A DNA stretch of 64,000 bases, taken from assembly GCA_012931725.1 (NCBI GenBank), contig CM022949.1:51872728-51936727 (forward strand). The letters are read 5' to 3'. Every line of letters starts with the position of its first letter. Within the stretch, counting starts at the first letter, position 1. The notes beneath the pieces were generated by a model that was not told the DNA's origin, made no database searches, and saw nothing but the letters and a program-made list of their open reading frames with translations. Below, piece by piece: positions 1-10,367 of the stretch. A program made the translations under genes and the position numbers. Source of the stretch: Litsea cubeba (Eukaryota; Streptophyta; Magnoliopsida; Laurales; Lauraceae).

Positions 1-104
1 TCATCTATCCATAAAATAAGTCTTACTATTTTCAAATAAAATAAAATAAAATGTCCCACCATTTAAGGATCATATGAGGGGAAGTATATATATTTAATAT
101 ACAT

Positions 105-590
105 GCTCACATGGGCTGGTTCTTTGGGCCCTCAAATGCTAGTCTTTAACAAACTAAAGTTGGATGGTGACCCAATGCCGTGTGAAAATAAAACCATGTA
201 AAAAAATATACCTACATGCCACCTACCAAGTTGGACTTTTAAACAAAGCCCAACCCAAGAACAAAGAGAAAAAAAAGAATTAAAAAAAAATGTTTACAAG
301 GGCTGATCTGGGCTGGGTCTTTTGGCCCTTAAGTGCTAGTCTTTATTAAACCAAAGCTTGATGGTGACCCAATGCCGTGTGAAAGTAAGCCCATGTATAA
401 AAATATACATAATTGATACCTACCAAGTTGGACTTTTAAACAAAGCCCAGCCCACCAATACATAAGAAAAAGAATAAATAAACTGTATATATATCTTTAC
501 ACGGGCTGAGCTGGGCTGGGTCTTCGGGCCCTCAAGTGCTAGTCTTTAATAAAGCAAAGACTGATTGTGAACCAATTCCATGTGAAAGTA
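105..590. repeat. Tandem repeat, ~198-bp unit, about 2.4 copies
   Basis: Three successive blocks carry the same order of words: a TCTT(T/C)GGGCCCTCAA-like stretch, GCTAGTCTTTA, GGTGACCCAATGCC, then ACCAAGTTGGACTTTTAAAC. The blocks begin near 122, 318 and 520. Units differ by substitutions and small indels. No coding potential was seen. Confidence 0.8.
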
Positions 591-615
591 ATTGATAGAG
601 GAATATTAGGGGAAT

Positions 616-795
616 GAGAGATTTTAGGGTAGACTTAGATGGAGAGATATTAGGAGGATGAGAGATTTTAGGGAAGTATTAGAGGGAGATATTTTAGGAA
701 CGTATAATTGCTTGATTAATTGCTTGATGAGAGATTTTAGGGAAGTATTAGAAGGAGAGATTTTAGGAATGTATAATTGCTTGTTGAGGGGAAGA
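616..795. repeat. Short tandem repeat, 68-bp unit
   Basis: The word ATGAGAGATTTTAGG recurs at 658 and 726 with a degenerate copy near 616, each followed by GAAGTATTAGA and TATAATTGCTTG. The reading frame that runs through it is a by-product of the repeat. Confidence 0.75.
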
Positions 796-1011
796 GATTT
801 TAGGAGATTGAGTGAGACATCAAGCAAGGCCCCACGTGAAAGGCAAAGGCTCTCTCACTATTTTCTAAGTGATTTTTCTTAAAGGAGAATAATCGGGTGC
901 TGAGGTGGCACCCCTCACAGCCCACCTCTCCCTTTCTGAAAGGAGAGACTTTTTAGGGATGATGTGACACCCCCCACAGCCCAACTCTCCCTTTACTTTA
1001 ATATATATAAT

Positions 1012-1134
1012 GGGAGAGGCTCTCTCAGCTGCAAGCGTGCGTCTCACACGTTGGCCAACTTGATGAAATGAAATTGGCTTGGCCTCCGCACATAATCATT
1101 TTCCCCCCTTTCATTTCCTTTTCCATCTTCGTTC

Positions 1135-1165
<31 letters not shown>

Positions 1166-1534
1166 TCTGCGTCTCTCTCTCTCTCTCTCTGCGATCTCAG
1201 CTTTCTCTCCCTCCCATCTCACCTCTCCTCTCCCTCTCGCCTGCGGTCTCTCTCTCGTCGGAGACGTCGCCTGCGATCTTTCGCCTCTCCCTGCTGCGCT
1301 GCGATCTCGTCCAGAGGGTTTCGAGGTGCTCATCTCTCCCGAGCTCTCGCCGATCACGCTGCAACTGCTCCTCATCTATCCCTCTCTCGTCGCTGCAGAT
1401 TTGCTTCAGCAATGTATCTTTTTTTTTTTTTACAAACAGAGATCGTCTGTTCTTTATTTATTTATTTTTTTGCAAATAGAGTTCATTGGTGAGATCAAAG
1501 AAAGAGACGAGTTTGATTTGATGGGTTTCCTCAT
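1012..1534 (+). repeat. Left terminal inverted repeat of the Mutator-like element
   Basis: It matches the reverse complement of 6247-6753 over most of its length, with indels in the CT microsatellite near 1132-1190. The order is outer GGGAGAGGCTCTC, then TGCAAGCGTGCGTCTCACAC, the CT-rich tract, then GGGTTTCCTCAT. The CT-rich tract looks like a plant 5' leader, so the TIR may hold an inward-facing promoter. Confidence 0.85.
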
Positions 1535-2430
1535 TTTCCTTTTCATTTGTTTAGTTCAATACCACTGGTCATTCTTGTTTTCTTTTCTTTTTTTGCCCCT
1601 ATTTTTTGAATCCGTGTTCTCTCTGGTATTTTGAAAAGGAGGAAAATATTGATGATCCTGTGTAGCTTTCCTTTTCATTAATGGTTGCATGGCTTAGAAT
1701 GATAATATGTATAATATCTAACCAGTCACCAAATGGGTCTTATCTTGGACGTGAAGAGCTCAAAGTTCACACTGATTAGAGAACCGTGACCATTGGATTA
1801 TATAAGTTTTGTGACTAAAGTAAATGGGTGGTTAAAGAGCCTTAAGGGGTTGTTGAGGCTTCACTCGCCAAATCTTTTGTGTTTTGTTCTGTCCAGCATG
1901 CTGATTTTCAAGTGCTCTTGGATGATTGCAATAAAGCTATTGGGAATTTGCAGAACTCAATTCAAATGCTAATTAATCTGTTTATATAAAAAAAAAAACA
2001 GAAGGAAAAGAGAGAAAAAAAAATGAAGAGGGTGCAGCTCAGATGTCAATGAGAGAGAAAAAAACCATCCCAGAACAACAAAGATAAAAGTGCAATCTAT
2101 GCAAAAGATTATAGTTTACATGTCTTTCCACAATTCTATTTATGATGCACTCACTAGAAAGATTGCTGAAAATGGTATTGTTTTGTATGTAATAAAAATC
2201 TAAAGATCAACCTTGCAAATGTCGTCAGCATCGTCTCCAGTACGAAACTTAGGATGGGCTCCCGCACAGCCCATAATCCGGGACGAAGATTTTGGAAGTG
2301 TCCATATTTATAAATAATTTTCCTCTCTTTCCCGCTCCTTTAATTAATATGTATTTTTACTCAAATATTAATTTTGGATTTGTTATGAATTTGTGTGTAG
2401 GGAGAAAGAGGCTGCGGGTTGTTGATTTGG

Positions 2431-2658
2431 ATGGATGAGGTCGTGACTGAATATGCACCGGGCCAAAGTACTGGACGTGTGCAAATCGAAAGTAGAGAAG
2501 ATGAAATGAGAACATCACTTGAGGAGATGAAGCATGAAATGAAACTCTTGAGAGGAAGTGTAGAAGCTCTAAAACAATACACAAATTATTGCAGCTTTAT
2601 ATTGATGATGTTTCTAGTATTTGTTGCATATGCATGGGGATCAAACTTTGCAAAATGA
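2431..2658 (+). CDS. Small hypothetical protein: coiled coil plus C-terminal membrane segment
   Basis: I do not recognise the family. From the first ATG the frame gives 75 residues. Residues 1-21 are polar, about 22-50 are charged with heptad-like spacing (EEMKHEMKLLRGSVEALK) and about 54-70 form a hydrophobic helix (CSFILMMFLVFVAYAW), which would suit a tail-anchored protein. A good 3' splice signal, TGTGTGTAG, ends at 2400, and the open frame runs back to it, so this may be the last exon of a gene whose first exon lies in the left TIR (1012-1534). The following sequence resembles a 3' UTR. It sits inside a Mutator-like element, so it may be a captured gene fragment or an accessory ORF of the element. 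Confidence 0.45.
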   Translation: MDEVVTEYAPGQSTGRVQIESREDEMRTSLEEMKHEMKLLRGSVEALKQYTNYCSFILMMFLVFVAYAWGSNFAK

Positions 2659-2984
2659 GGAATAGCTTATGACTTCCAGGAGGAGGTTTTCAAGCAAGTT
2701 TTGGCAGATGGGCAGCTCCAAGAAGTTTCTTCTAAATTTTGTGTTGATGTAAATATTTAGTGGATGGAAATGGAATCATGTATTTTGAATGTTGTCTAGT
2801 GTCCTTGTATGTCTGTGTGTAACCGTAGTCTGGTTGGGTCTGTTTGTAATCTTTCCTTTGATAATGTTATCATCTTCTTCAACAGAAGACAAAACATTAT
2901 CCTTTTCACTAATCCCTTAATTTACTCGTTCAACCTTTGGATGAGGATCTTTTCCTATTGTTAAAAAACTAGCCATACGCAATT

Positions 2985-3700
2985 GTTTCTGTCCGAAAAA
3001 ATGCAGATTTCAAGTGTCCCATTCGGTCTTTGAAACCCCAAAATTTCAGCCAGAAACTCCATCCGGAAGTGGGCTAACCAGCCGCCTAAACAAGGGTACT
3101 AGGGCAAGTTTTCAAGTTTCAGTATAACTGAACCCATTTGGTTGAAAAAGTGCGCGAGTGCAAAACTAAACAACGCATTCGTTTCTGTCCGAAAAAATGC
3201 AAATTTCAAGTGTCCCATATGGTCTTTGAAACCCCAAAATTTAAGCCACAAACTCCATCCGGAAGTGGGCTAACCATCCCCCTAAACAGGGGTACTCGGG
3301 CAAGTTTTTAAGTTTCAGCAGAACTGAACCCACTTGATTGAAAAAGTGCGAAAGTGTAAAACTAACCAAACGAGTTTGTTTCCGTTCGAAAAAAATACAG
3401 ATTTCAAGTGTCCCATATGGTCTTTGAAACTCCAAAATTTCAGCCACAAACTCCATCCGGAAGTGAGCTAACCAGCCCCCTAAACATGGGTACTCGGGCA
3501 AGTTTTCAAGTTTCAGCAGAACTGAACCCACTTGGTTGAAAAAGTGCGCGAGTGCAAAACTAACCAAACGCGTTCGTTTCTGTCCGAAAAAATGCAGATT
3601 TCAAGTGTCCCATATAGTCTTTGAAAGCACAAAAACTCAGCTAGAAACTCCATCCGGAAGTGGGCTAACCAGCCCCCTAAACAGGGGTACTGGGCAATCA
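2985..3700. repeat. Tandem repeat, ~196-bp unit, about 3.7 copies
   Basis: The word GTTTC(T/C)GT(C/T)CGAAAAAA recurs at about 2986, 3181, 3377 and 3575, each time followed by TTTCAAGTGTCCCAT, AACTCCATCCGGAAGTG and TGAACCCA. It lies in the interior of the Mutator-like element. ORFs on both strands here repeat with the unit and are not taken as genes. Confidence 0.85.
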
Positions 3701-3736
3701 ACTGTTTGTGTTAAACTTATAGTCTGTCCTGTTATC

Positions 3737-4085
3737 CCACATCCATTCCACAACACAATTTGTCATCCACATCCATTCCATCATTCTGTACATAACAGAA
3801 CCCACAACATAAAACAAGACAAATCAAATCCCACATCCATTTCACAACACAATTTGTCACCCACATCCATTCCATCATTTTGCACATAACTGAACCCACA
3901 ACATAAAACAAGAGAAATCTAAACCCACATCCATTCCACAACACAATTTGTCACCCCATCCATTCCATCATTCTGTACATAACAGAACCCACAACATAAA
4001 ACAAGAAAATTCAAATCTCACATCTATTCCACGACACAGTTTGTCATCCACATCCATTCCATCATTCTGCACATTACTGAACCCA
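3737..4085. repeat. Tandem repeat, 94-bp unit, about 3.7 copies
   Basis: CCACATCCATTCCACAACAC followed by TCCATCATTCTG and CCCACAACATAAAACAAGA recurs at 3737, 3831, 3925 and about 4018. It begins only ~35 bp after the 196-bp array and is unrelated to it. CCACATCCATTCCA also occurs twice per unit. Confidence 0.85.
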
Positions 4086-4438
4086 ATTTCTGCACTATCT
4101 GAAACAAAATAAAAAAAAATCCATTCATTCATGTATCCTTTTCAGCCACATAATGATGTGCACCTACTTATAAAAGTCTTGATCCATCTAAAACATATTA
4201 AACTACAGAAACAAAAGGCCAAGTTTATAATGATGACAGTCTTGATGTCTTCAAAATGTCTTCTTCTCTACATAATGATGTGCACATTCTCTGCATTATA
4301 GTAATTGAGCTGCAATAGACATAACATGAGATAAATAATGGAGGGAAATGGCTTTTGAAAAATAACCTGAAATAACTTTCATCATCATAAAGGGATTTAA
4401 GTAAGAAATATTTTTAAAGTAAGAAATAAATTATTTAC

Positions 4439-4512
4439 CTGTTTCCTCTTCAGAGCTTCCTCTACTTGACTGGCCTGGATCAGCATCAACTAACCTTTCA
4501 TGGCCCATGGGG
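4439..4512 (-). other. Possible minus-strand internal exon inside the Mutator-like element
   Basis: On the minus strand a 74-bp stretch lies between a TTCGTAG acceptor and an AACAG|GTAAAT donor. One frame is open and encodes MGHERLVDADPGQSSRG followed by an acidic SSEEET tail. The family is not recognised. The PGQSS-and-acidic pattern resembles PGQST...ESREDE in the plus-strand ORF at 2431-2658. A transcript from the right TIR would run in this direction. Weak evidence, based only on splice signals and composition. Confidence 0.25.
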
Positions 4513-5220
4513 CTACGAAGTGTGCAATTTGGTTAAAAGATCTAGAAATGTACTTAAAAGAAATGCTATGAAACTTAAATGATTCCAAAATAATGTCCAA
4601 AGAAAAAGAAAGGATAGACCAATCCCATAAGAATTATACTATGAAATATGAGACCCACATTTGCTATTTCGAACACATTAGACTCTGCAACTCCTTGTTC
4701 TCAGAAAGATCTTAATTTCCTTATTTTTTAGTAGTGGTGACTGCTTCTAAATGTTTCAGAATCTTTTTGCAATACCAATTTACTTTTGAGTTCCATCTAG
4801 TCAAATTAAATTTACAAATCAAATAACATGAGCCCATTAGCAGAACATGAGCCCATTAAAAGATGCCAAAGGTACAAGTAGATGCAAATCCATATGCCCT
4901 GTATGGATCCTCAAACTCAGTTCCTCCGCAACCAATTAAGCAGTAGTTCATTGTGGCAAAGAATAAAACAACTGTAAGCAACAGGTAATGATTTACATAC
5001 AAACCAAATGATCTGCAATCAGTTTACAAGATTCAAATGGGTGTGTTGTCCAAAGACTTCTTCCTTGATATGTAACCATGTCCAAACTTCATAGCAAGAA
5101 GAGCAGATGTGTCCTCAGTTGGCCTTGTTTTAACATCCAACCATAATAAATATCACAAGATTCTACAAGTATATAAAAAGACCAAAAATAATAATAATAA
5201 TAAAATCCAATGGGCTTAGC
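4513..5220. other. Non-coding interior of the Mutator-like element
   Basis: AT-rich sequence with no convincing ORF on either strand. It ends in an ATAATAATAATA run and the left target duplication of the hAT element that starts at 5221. Confidence 0.5.
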
Positions 5221-5799
5221 TAGGGCTGTCGGTGGTCGGTCTTCAGTAACCTCTGCACCTGGGCCAAATGTTCGGTTTTTTGGATATAGATAACCGAAAA
5301 CCGACCACTGTATTTAGTGCAAGTGGGAAAACCGAACATTCGGTTTGGTCGGTTTCCGGTCGGTTTTCGATTTTGGGCTGGACCCTAATTTGAATGGGTC
5401 AAGCCTCATTTTGTATTGGTCTAATTGGCCATTGGGCCTTTAATTTCATTAAATAAGTTAAGTGTCCAATCTAATTTAGTAACTTACACACAAATAAAAC
5501 AGGCCCAGCAGCAATTAATAATAAGTACAGGCTCAGCAGTTAGCTAGTAGTACTTAAAAAATACAGATGTTCAACAGTTCAAGTCACTAAGTTAGTGCAG
5601 TCTCCAACTGCTTAACAATTCGGTCGGTTCGGTTTTAATCAAGTGGTTTTTTAGTTTATAAAAAAACCGACCGTAGTTTAATTTTTAGGTGAAACAAATA
5701 ACCGATTGGTCTGTTTTCTTTAAAAAATATATATAGAACCGCCCAAACGGTCGGTTCGGCCAGGCGGTTCGGTTATTTCGGTCAATTTTCACAGCCCTA
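5221..5799. mobile_element. Non-autonomous hAT-type element, 579 bp
   Basis: The ends are TAGGGCTGTCGG... and ...TTTTCACAGCCCTA, short inverted repeats of the TAGGGCTG type common in plant hAT elements. The flanks are GGCTTAGC (5213-5220) and GGCTCAGC (5800-5807), an 8-bp duplication with one mismatch. The interior is full of CGGTCGGTT and AACCGACC motifs in both orientations near the ends, as expected for transposase-binding subterminal repeats. No ORF. It is nested in the Mutator-like element and is therefore younger. Confidence 0.75.
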
Positions 5800-6246
5800 G
5801 GCTCAGCTCCCAATGAAGTTCATCTAAACTACAACTAGTTCTTTGTCTTTGCCAACCATGAAAAACTGGTCGATGAGTTGTGCAGCTTAGCCTGAGATTG
5901 AATCATGCCAGGAGAAATTCTCCTGGTTCTCCAAAAAAACACAGGAGACAGTTTCCTTCCAGAATGACAGAGCAAGACATAGCCTTCGTAAATTAACACA
6001 ACCAGGGGAAATCATAAAAAAAAAAAATACAGAAATGAAGTTTTAACCATGCTAAACACTTTTATTCCTGTAAACCATAATGTGGGAAAGAAAAGAAAAG
6101 AATACATTTTACATCTTAGCTTTCGCTTTGTCAAAACTGTTTGAGAAAAGCATAGGTGAAAGCAGCCTACTACTCGAAACTAGATGTAGTCCAATTGAAA
6201 AGGAAAATGCATGCCACGAATGATGCGCTTCTTCATCAAAACAAAC
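5800..6246. other. Non-coding interior of the Mutator-like element, right part
   Basis: No convincing ORF or exon. A short palindromic word, AGGAGAATTTCTCCT read on the minus strand, is present near 5910-5925. Confidence 0.4.
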
Positions 6247-6566
6247 ATGAGGAAACCCATCAAACCAAATTCGTCTCTTTCTTTGATGTCACCAACGAAC
6301 TCTGTTTGCAAAAAAAAAAAAAAAAAAAAAGATACCTTGCTGACGCAGATCTGCAGCGACGAGAGAGGGATAGATGAGGAGCAGTTGTAGCGAGATTGGC
6401 GAGCGATCGGGAGAGATAAGCACCTCGAAACCTTCTGGATGAGATCGCAGCGCAGCAGGGGAGACGAGAGATCGCAGGCGACGTCTTCGACGAGAGAGAG
6501 ACCGCAGGCGAGAGGGAGAGGAGAGGAGAGATGGGAGGGAGAGAAAGCTGAGATCGCGCTGAGAAC

Positions 6567-6621
<55 letters not shown>

Positions 6622-6753
6622 GGGGGGAACGAAGATGGAAAAGGAAATGAAAGGGGGGAAAATGATTATGCGCGGGGGCCAAGCCAATTTCATTCCGTCA
6701 AGTTGGCCAACGTGTGAGACGCACGCTTGCAGTAGTTGAGGAGAGCCTCTCCC
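6247..6753 (-). repeat. Right terminal inverted repeat of the Mutator-like element
   Basis: Reverse complement of 1012-1534. It contains a poly-A run (6310-6330) and an expanded GA microsatellite (about 6569-6618), both longer than their partners in the left TIR. Read on the minus strand it gives the same CT-rich leader-like sequence pointing into the element. Confidence 0.85.
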
Positions 6754-7580
6754 TATATATATATATATATATATATATTTGTGATCAATGCAAAGATTCT
6801 TACCTAAGAGTGTAATTCTACCATCTTAATTAACATGATTAGGGTCGATTGATTTATGTTTTGAATGGATTAGATAGTATAGATTGCCATCTATCAGCCC
6901 TTGTTATGGATCTTGAGTCATGCTTATGCTAGATTTGATGTCCCACATGTGCTCTTTGTATTCATAAATTTGTTTCTACACTTCTCGTATGCACACACCT
7001 GAATTCAATGTATCTGTCATCGATGGGGTGATTCCAAGATGGTTTTGAGTATTATAGAATGCGTAATTTATGTTTTAAATATAATCCAGAAACTACGTAG
7101 TTTGACAGAAATTTGTAAGCCCTTTTTCATCAGTCGAATGATCTAGGAGACTAGGAATCTTGATTCAACTATGCCGCTGCATTTGTCTCATTGCGTACTA
7201 CAAAATTGATGGCCAGATTGTACGATTCCGATGTTGGAAGACTGACTTATGACCCGTACAAGTTAAAAGGGCAAATTTATCCAACTGCAAGGTATCTGAA
7301 TTCCACTTTTTGTAACTGGGCAGTAGAACTAGTTTATCTGTGGATTCTGATTTAGATATTTTACAGTAAAGTACCACATTACCTTTCTAATGAGCCGATA
7401 GTCACCTTGAGCACATTTATATCGTATTTGTAGTGTATTTTCTAATTTGACCCTTCCAGCATGCAGGCACGGACCTACATGGTCGCCCCAAGTCTGATTT
7501 AAATTCTCCATAGAGTTTTAATGGGTCCTTAGAGTAGAAGCGGGCCTATGCCAGAGCGATCTAGGCGGTTGCCCCAGGTC
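6754..7580. other. Intergenic sequence, no gene seen
   Basis: Starts with an AT dinucleotide run (6753-6778). Near 7455-7580 the motif ...CGCCCCAAGTCTGATTTAAATTCTCCATAGAG... is a degenerate copy of the outer end of the adjoining inverted arm, so older copies of that repeat are stacked here. No ORF of interest. Confidence 0.4.
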
Positions 7581-8513
7581 GAAATTGAAATCCCTATAGA
7601 ATTGAATGGGGCTTTGGAGCATGACCTACATGTCTAAACTTGGCACTCCCCATATGTCTAAAGATAGTCCAACATATTTAAAGCTTTGTTGGTAAAAAAG
7701 GAAAAAAAAAAAAAAAAGAAGAAAGAAAACATTGCGGCAACACATTGCGCCCTCTTATTTTGAAACCGCTTCGCACCGATTGTTAATCAAGCTCCTAAAC
7801 ACTGGTCTCTATTTACTGTATAGGCTACATCATCTTCAACTGCCAAACATATCTAGTATAATACTTCCAAATCATTCTATATCTAAACTTGAACGCTTAA
7901 TCTCCAAGTCCTAATTCCAAGTACTAATCCCTAAATCCTAATCCAAACCCCCAGCCATAAACCACCAAATCTGAGCGTATCTACAAATCCAAAGATAATC
8001 AAACCCATTCTCGTTATCATGTCTTCTTACCCCTACTATGACTCAAAGATTGATTTTCATTTCCATTATGCGAAGGTTGGAGGCTTTGAGATAGTGAAAA
8101 GGGAAAGGATGGGTGTTCTTTACATGTTTTTGTATTCAATTTTTCCTCACACACCCACTCACCTTGAATTTGTAGCAATCTTCATTTGGCATTGATATTG
8201 ACATATAAATTTAGTGAAACATGATAATGCAAACTTGAGTATCTAAGACTAAAATCAAGGTTAGAGTTATTTTTTATTCATTTAATGCTTTTGATACTTT
8301 TGATTGACATCCTAACCTCTTCATTGCCCAATCTTCAATAGATGTAATGCACCTACTTGAGTTCCATGAGTTGGACATTTTCTAAAGAAAAATGTGTAGA
8401 TATTATTTGGTAATGTGAAGAAGTCTAGCAAAGCCTAAATTAATTTTTAAAATGTTAAGTCTAGCAAAATTTTAGCCCCATCTAAAGAAAAATTCAGGAT
8501 TCGCCACCACTAC
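7581..8513 (+). repeat. Left arm of a ~0.9-kb inverted repeat pair
   Basis: Its reverse complement is found at 11628-12503. Matched words include TTGGAGCATG, the microsatellite-flanked CATTGCGGCAA block, AATCCTAATCC, GAGTTGGACATTTTCT and the inner end AAGTCTAGCAAAATTTTA. Divergence is moderate with indels. The inner end reads GCGGACCTGGGATTTT-like in the better copy, a motif often seen at ends of plant DNA-transposon families. No ORF. Confidence 0.7.
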
Positions 8514-9078
8514 CAGCATGTGCGTAGACCGTTTATGAACTAATCAACCTAAAACTTTTTCCTAACTGAGGTCCTATGTGATTTGATGTGTTTCATATTC
8601 TGATCATGTTTGTATCACTCATCATGCTTTTGAGTTATAAAACCCATGTGTCAAGATTTACATTATTGTGTGTGTATCCATTTATCTTTCAAGGTATTAT
8701 CTAAAGTATGGGCAATGCGTGCCACCCAAGTATGCTTTCCTCTTTCATCCTGATCCATTTCGTCCCAGTATGCTTCGGTCTACATCCTCCGAGTACACCA
8801 GTGCGAGTACTACCAGTGCAGGCGGCGATCCCAGGTACAGAGAAGAGATGCTCGTCACCACTTGGGCTATCCAATATTCCCTCGAAATGCTTTTTTTGTT
8901 AAATGAAATAAAAGTAATGGATTAAAGATGAAGATAAAACAGGGGCCACAAGATGATCTCTGTGATAGTGATATAAAATGATTCTACATACCCTTTAAAA
9001 TCAAATCCTAACCCGATGTATCATCTCTACCTTACCTTTTTAAATCATGATTCATGCACTTGCTTTTTTTTTTTTTTT
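8514..9078. other. Spacer between the inverted arms, left part
   Basis: No supported gene. An 85-codon frame (8668-8925) lies here without start context, splice support or recognisable motif. The stretch ends in a 15-T run (9064-9078), the target of the next element. Confidence 0.35.
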
Positions 9079-9955
9079 GGAAAAATTCAAAATAGAGCTC
9101 AAATTTTCTCCAGATTTCAAATCAGGATAAAAGAAAACTCATATTTCAAATTAGGACTTAAGGTTTAAATTTACATTTCAAATAAGGACATTGGACAAGA
9201 AATTGAATTTTTTGGTGACTTTTTCCTCTGTCTTTTTTAAACTACCCAGAATGCCCTAAACCTCTTTCTTCTTTCTCCCTCTCAAATTTACTTCACCTAC
9301 CCATAAACAGAAATCGATAGAACGGGAGTAGTAATAGCTCCCAACTCTATGAATGGCCTGATACCATGAGTGGCCACAGGTGGGCCCACAAAATAGTAGC
9401 CGTTGACACTCAACCTTCCCAAACCAACTTGCCTCTGCATCCCTTCTCTTCTGTATTGCTCCCACATCACTCCTCCACCATCATCTCTGCTTCCTCTCCA
9501 CATCCGCCATCTGCACATAGGCTGGTGGTGGAATGCTCAGTGATGCCTTAAATGGGTCTCGCCCCACTGCATGAACCACCCCATCTGATGCTGGCAATGC
9601 TAGGACCGGCATCTTCCCCGGTGCTGACAGCACAACACATGGTGTTCCCTCAACTCATCTGGGCAGCCAGTAGCTTGATAGCGCCTTGATCATACATTCC
9701 ACTCAAACAGTAGAGGGTCCACTCTATGGATAAAATAAAAATCCGATTGTGGTTGGGAGGAAGAAGAAAGGGTTTAGGGCATTTTGGGTAGTTTAAAAAA
9801 TACAAAGGAAAAAGTCACAAGAAAATTCAATTTCTCGTCCAATGTCTTGATTTGAAATGTAAATTTAAAACTTAAGTCCTGATTTGAAATGTGAGTTTTA
9901 TTTTGTCCTGATTTGAAATCTGAAAAAAACTTGAGCCCTATTTTGAAAATTTTTC
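9079..9955. mobile_element. Mutator-like fold-back element, 877 bp, with ~190-200-bp terminal inverted repeats
   Basis: The left arm (about 9079-9275) and right arm (about 9760-9955) are inverted copies. Outer ends are GGAAAAATTCAAAATAG and its partner GAAAAATTTTCAAAATAGGG. Each arm repeats a motif of the type TTTCAAAT(C/A)AGGAC every ~25-35 bp, a subterminal layout I associate with Mutator-like elements. Both flanks are runs of T in the same orientation, as expected if a 9-bp poly-T target was duplicated, though this cannot be proven in homopolymer. The unique ~480-bp centre differs in composition from the arms. Confidence 0.65.
9481..9654 (-). pseudogene. Possible captured gene fragment in the centre of the fold-back element
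   Basis: On the minus strand a 57-codon open stretch contains CVVLSAPGKMPVLALPASDG and later VGRDPFKASLSIPPP, which looks more protein-like than the surrounding DNA. It is bounded by stop codons at both ends and has no start codon context. I do not recognise the family. If real it is an exon piece trapped between Mutator-like TIRs. Confidence 0.22.
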
Positions 9956-10096
9956 TTTTTTTTTTTTTATAAAATTTCATGTACTTACTTAATAAACCCC
10001 TTTCTCCATGAAGTCTTCATAACTCAATTCTAATTTCACATATGGGAATAGTTGTGATTCATATAAGGCAGCATTGGCTTGAGGCACTATCACTAA

Positions 10097-10367
10097 GGCC
10101 CGTTGCATGGAATTGAATTCCTAAAAATTTATAATAAAATGTGTTACAATAGGATTATTAATGAGTAAGGAGTGAAGGAGATGAGGAGATGTAGATGGGA
10201 GCCTAGGTTTTTTTAGCATTTGATTTAATAGGAACATCTCCCTTTATTCGTTTTTCATTGAATGGGAGATTATTTGATGCCTTTATTTCTTCTTCCATTT
10301 TAACCAATTTAAAGAATATATTTTTTAGAAATCTTACGAATACAATTCCTTGGAAACAAACAGACCC
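10097..10367. mobile_element. Tourist-like (PIF/Harbinger) MITE, 271 bp
   Basis: The ends GGCCCGTTGCATGGAATTG and ...CAATTCCTTGGAAACAAACAGACCC are imperfect inverted repeats of the GGGCCTGTTTGG-type. Both flanks carry TAA (10094-10096 and 10368-10370), the 3-bp target typical of PIF/Harbinger MITEs. No coding content. Confidence 0.6.

Larger units (their letters stand above)
1012..6753. mobile_element. Mutator-like element with ~510-bp terminal inverted repeats (no transposase; Pack-MULE-like)
   Basis: The two ends are long inverted copies of each other. Both begin GGGAGAGGCTCTC at the outer edge and both end inward at the word GGGTTTCCTCAT. Long TIRs starting with G are typical of Mutator-like elements. 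The flanks are AT-rich (ATATATAAT on the left, TATATATAT on the right), so a 9-bp target duplication is plausible but not clean. No transposase frame is present. The 4.7-kb interior holds a small coiled-coil/membrane ORF, a possible minus-strand exon, two tandem arrays and a nested hAT element, so it is non-autonomous and may carry captured host sequence. Confidence 0.7.

Noticed and set aside
1068..1634. Long open frames over the CT-rich tract (188 and 137 codons)
   Set aside because: They arise from the CT microsatellite and low-complexity leader-like sequence of the left TIR; the same frames recur in the right TIR and encode only Ser/Leu runs.
3241..3944. Several minus-strand frames of 60-108 codons
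   Set aside because: They repeat with the 196-bp and 94-bp tandem units and have no start context or motif.
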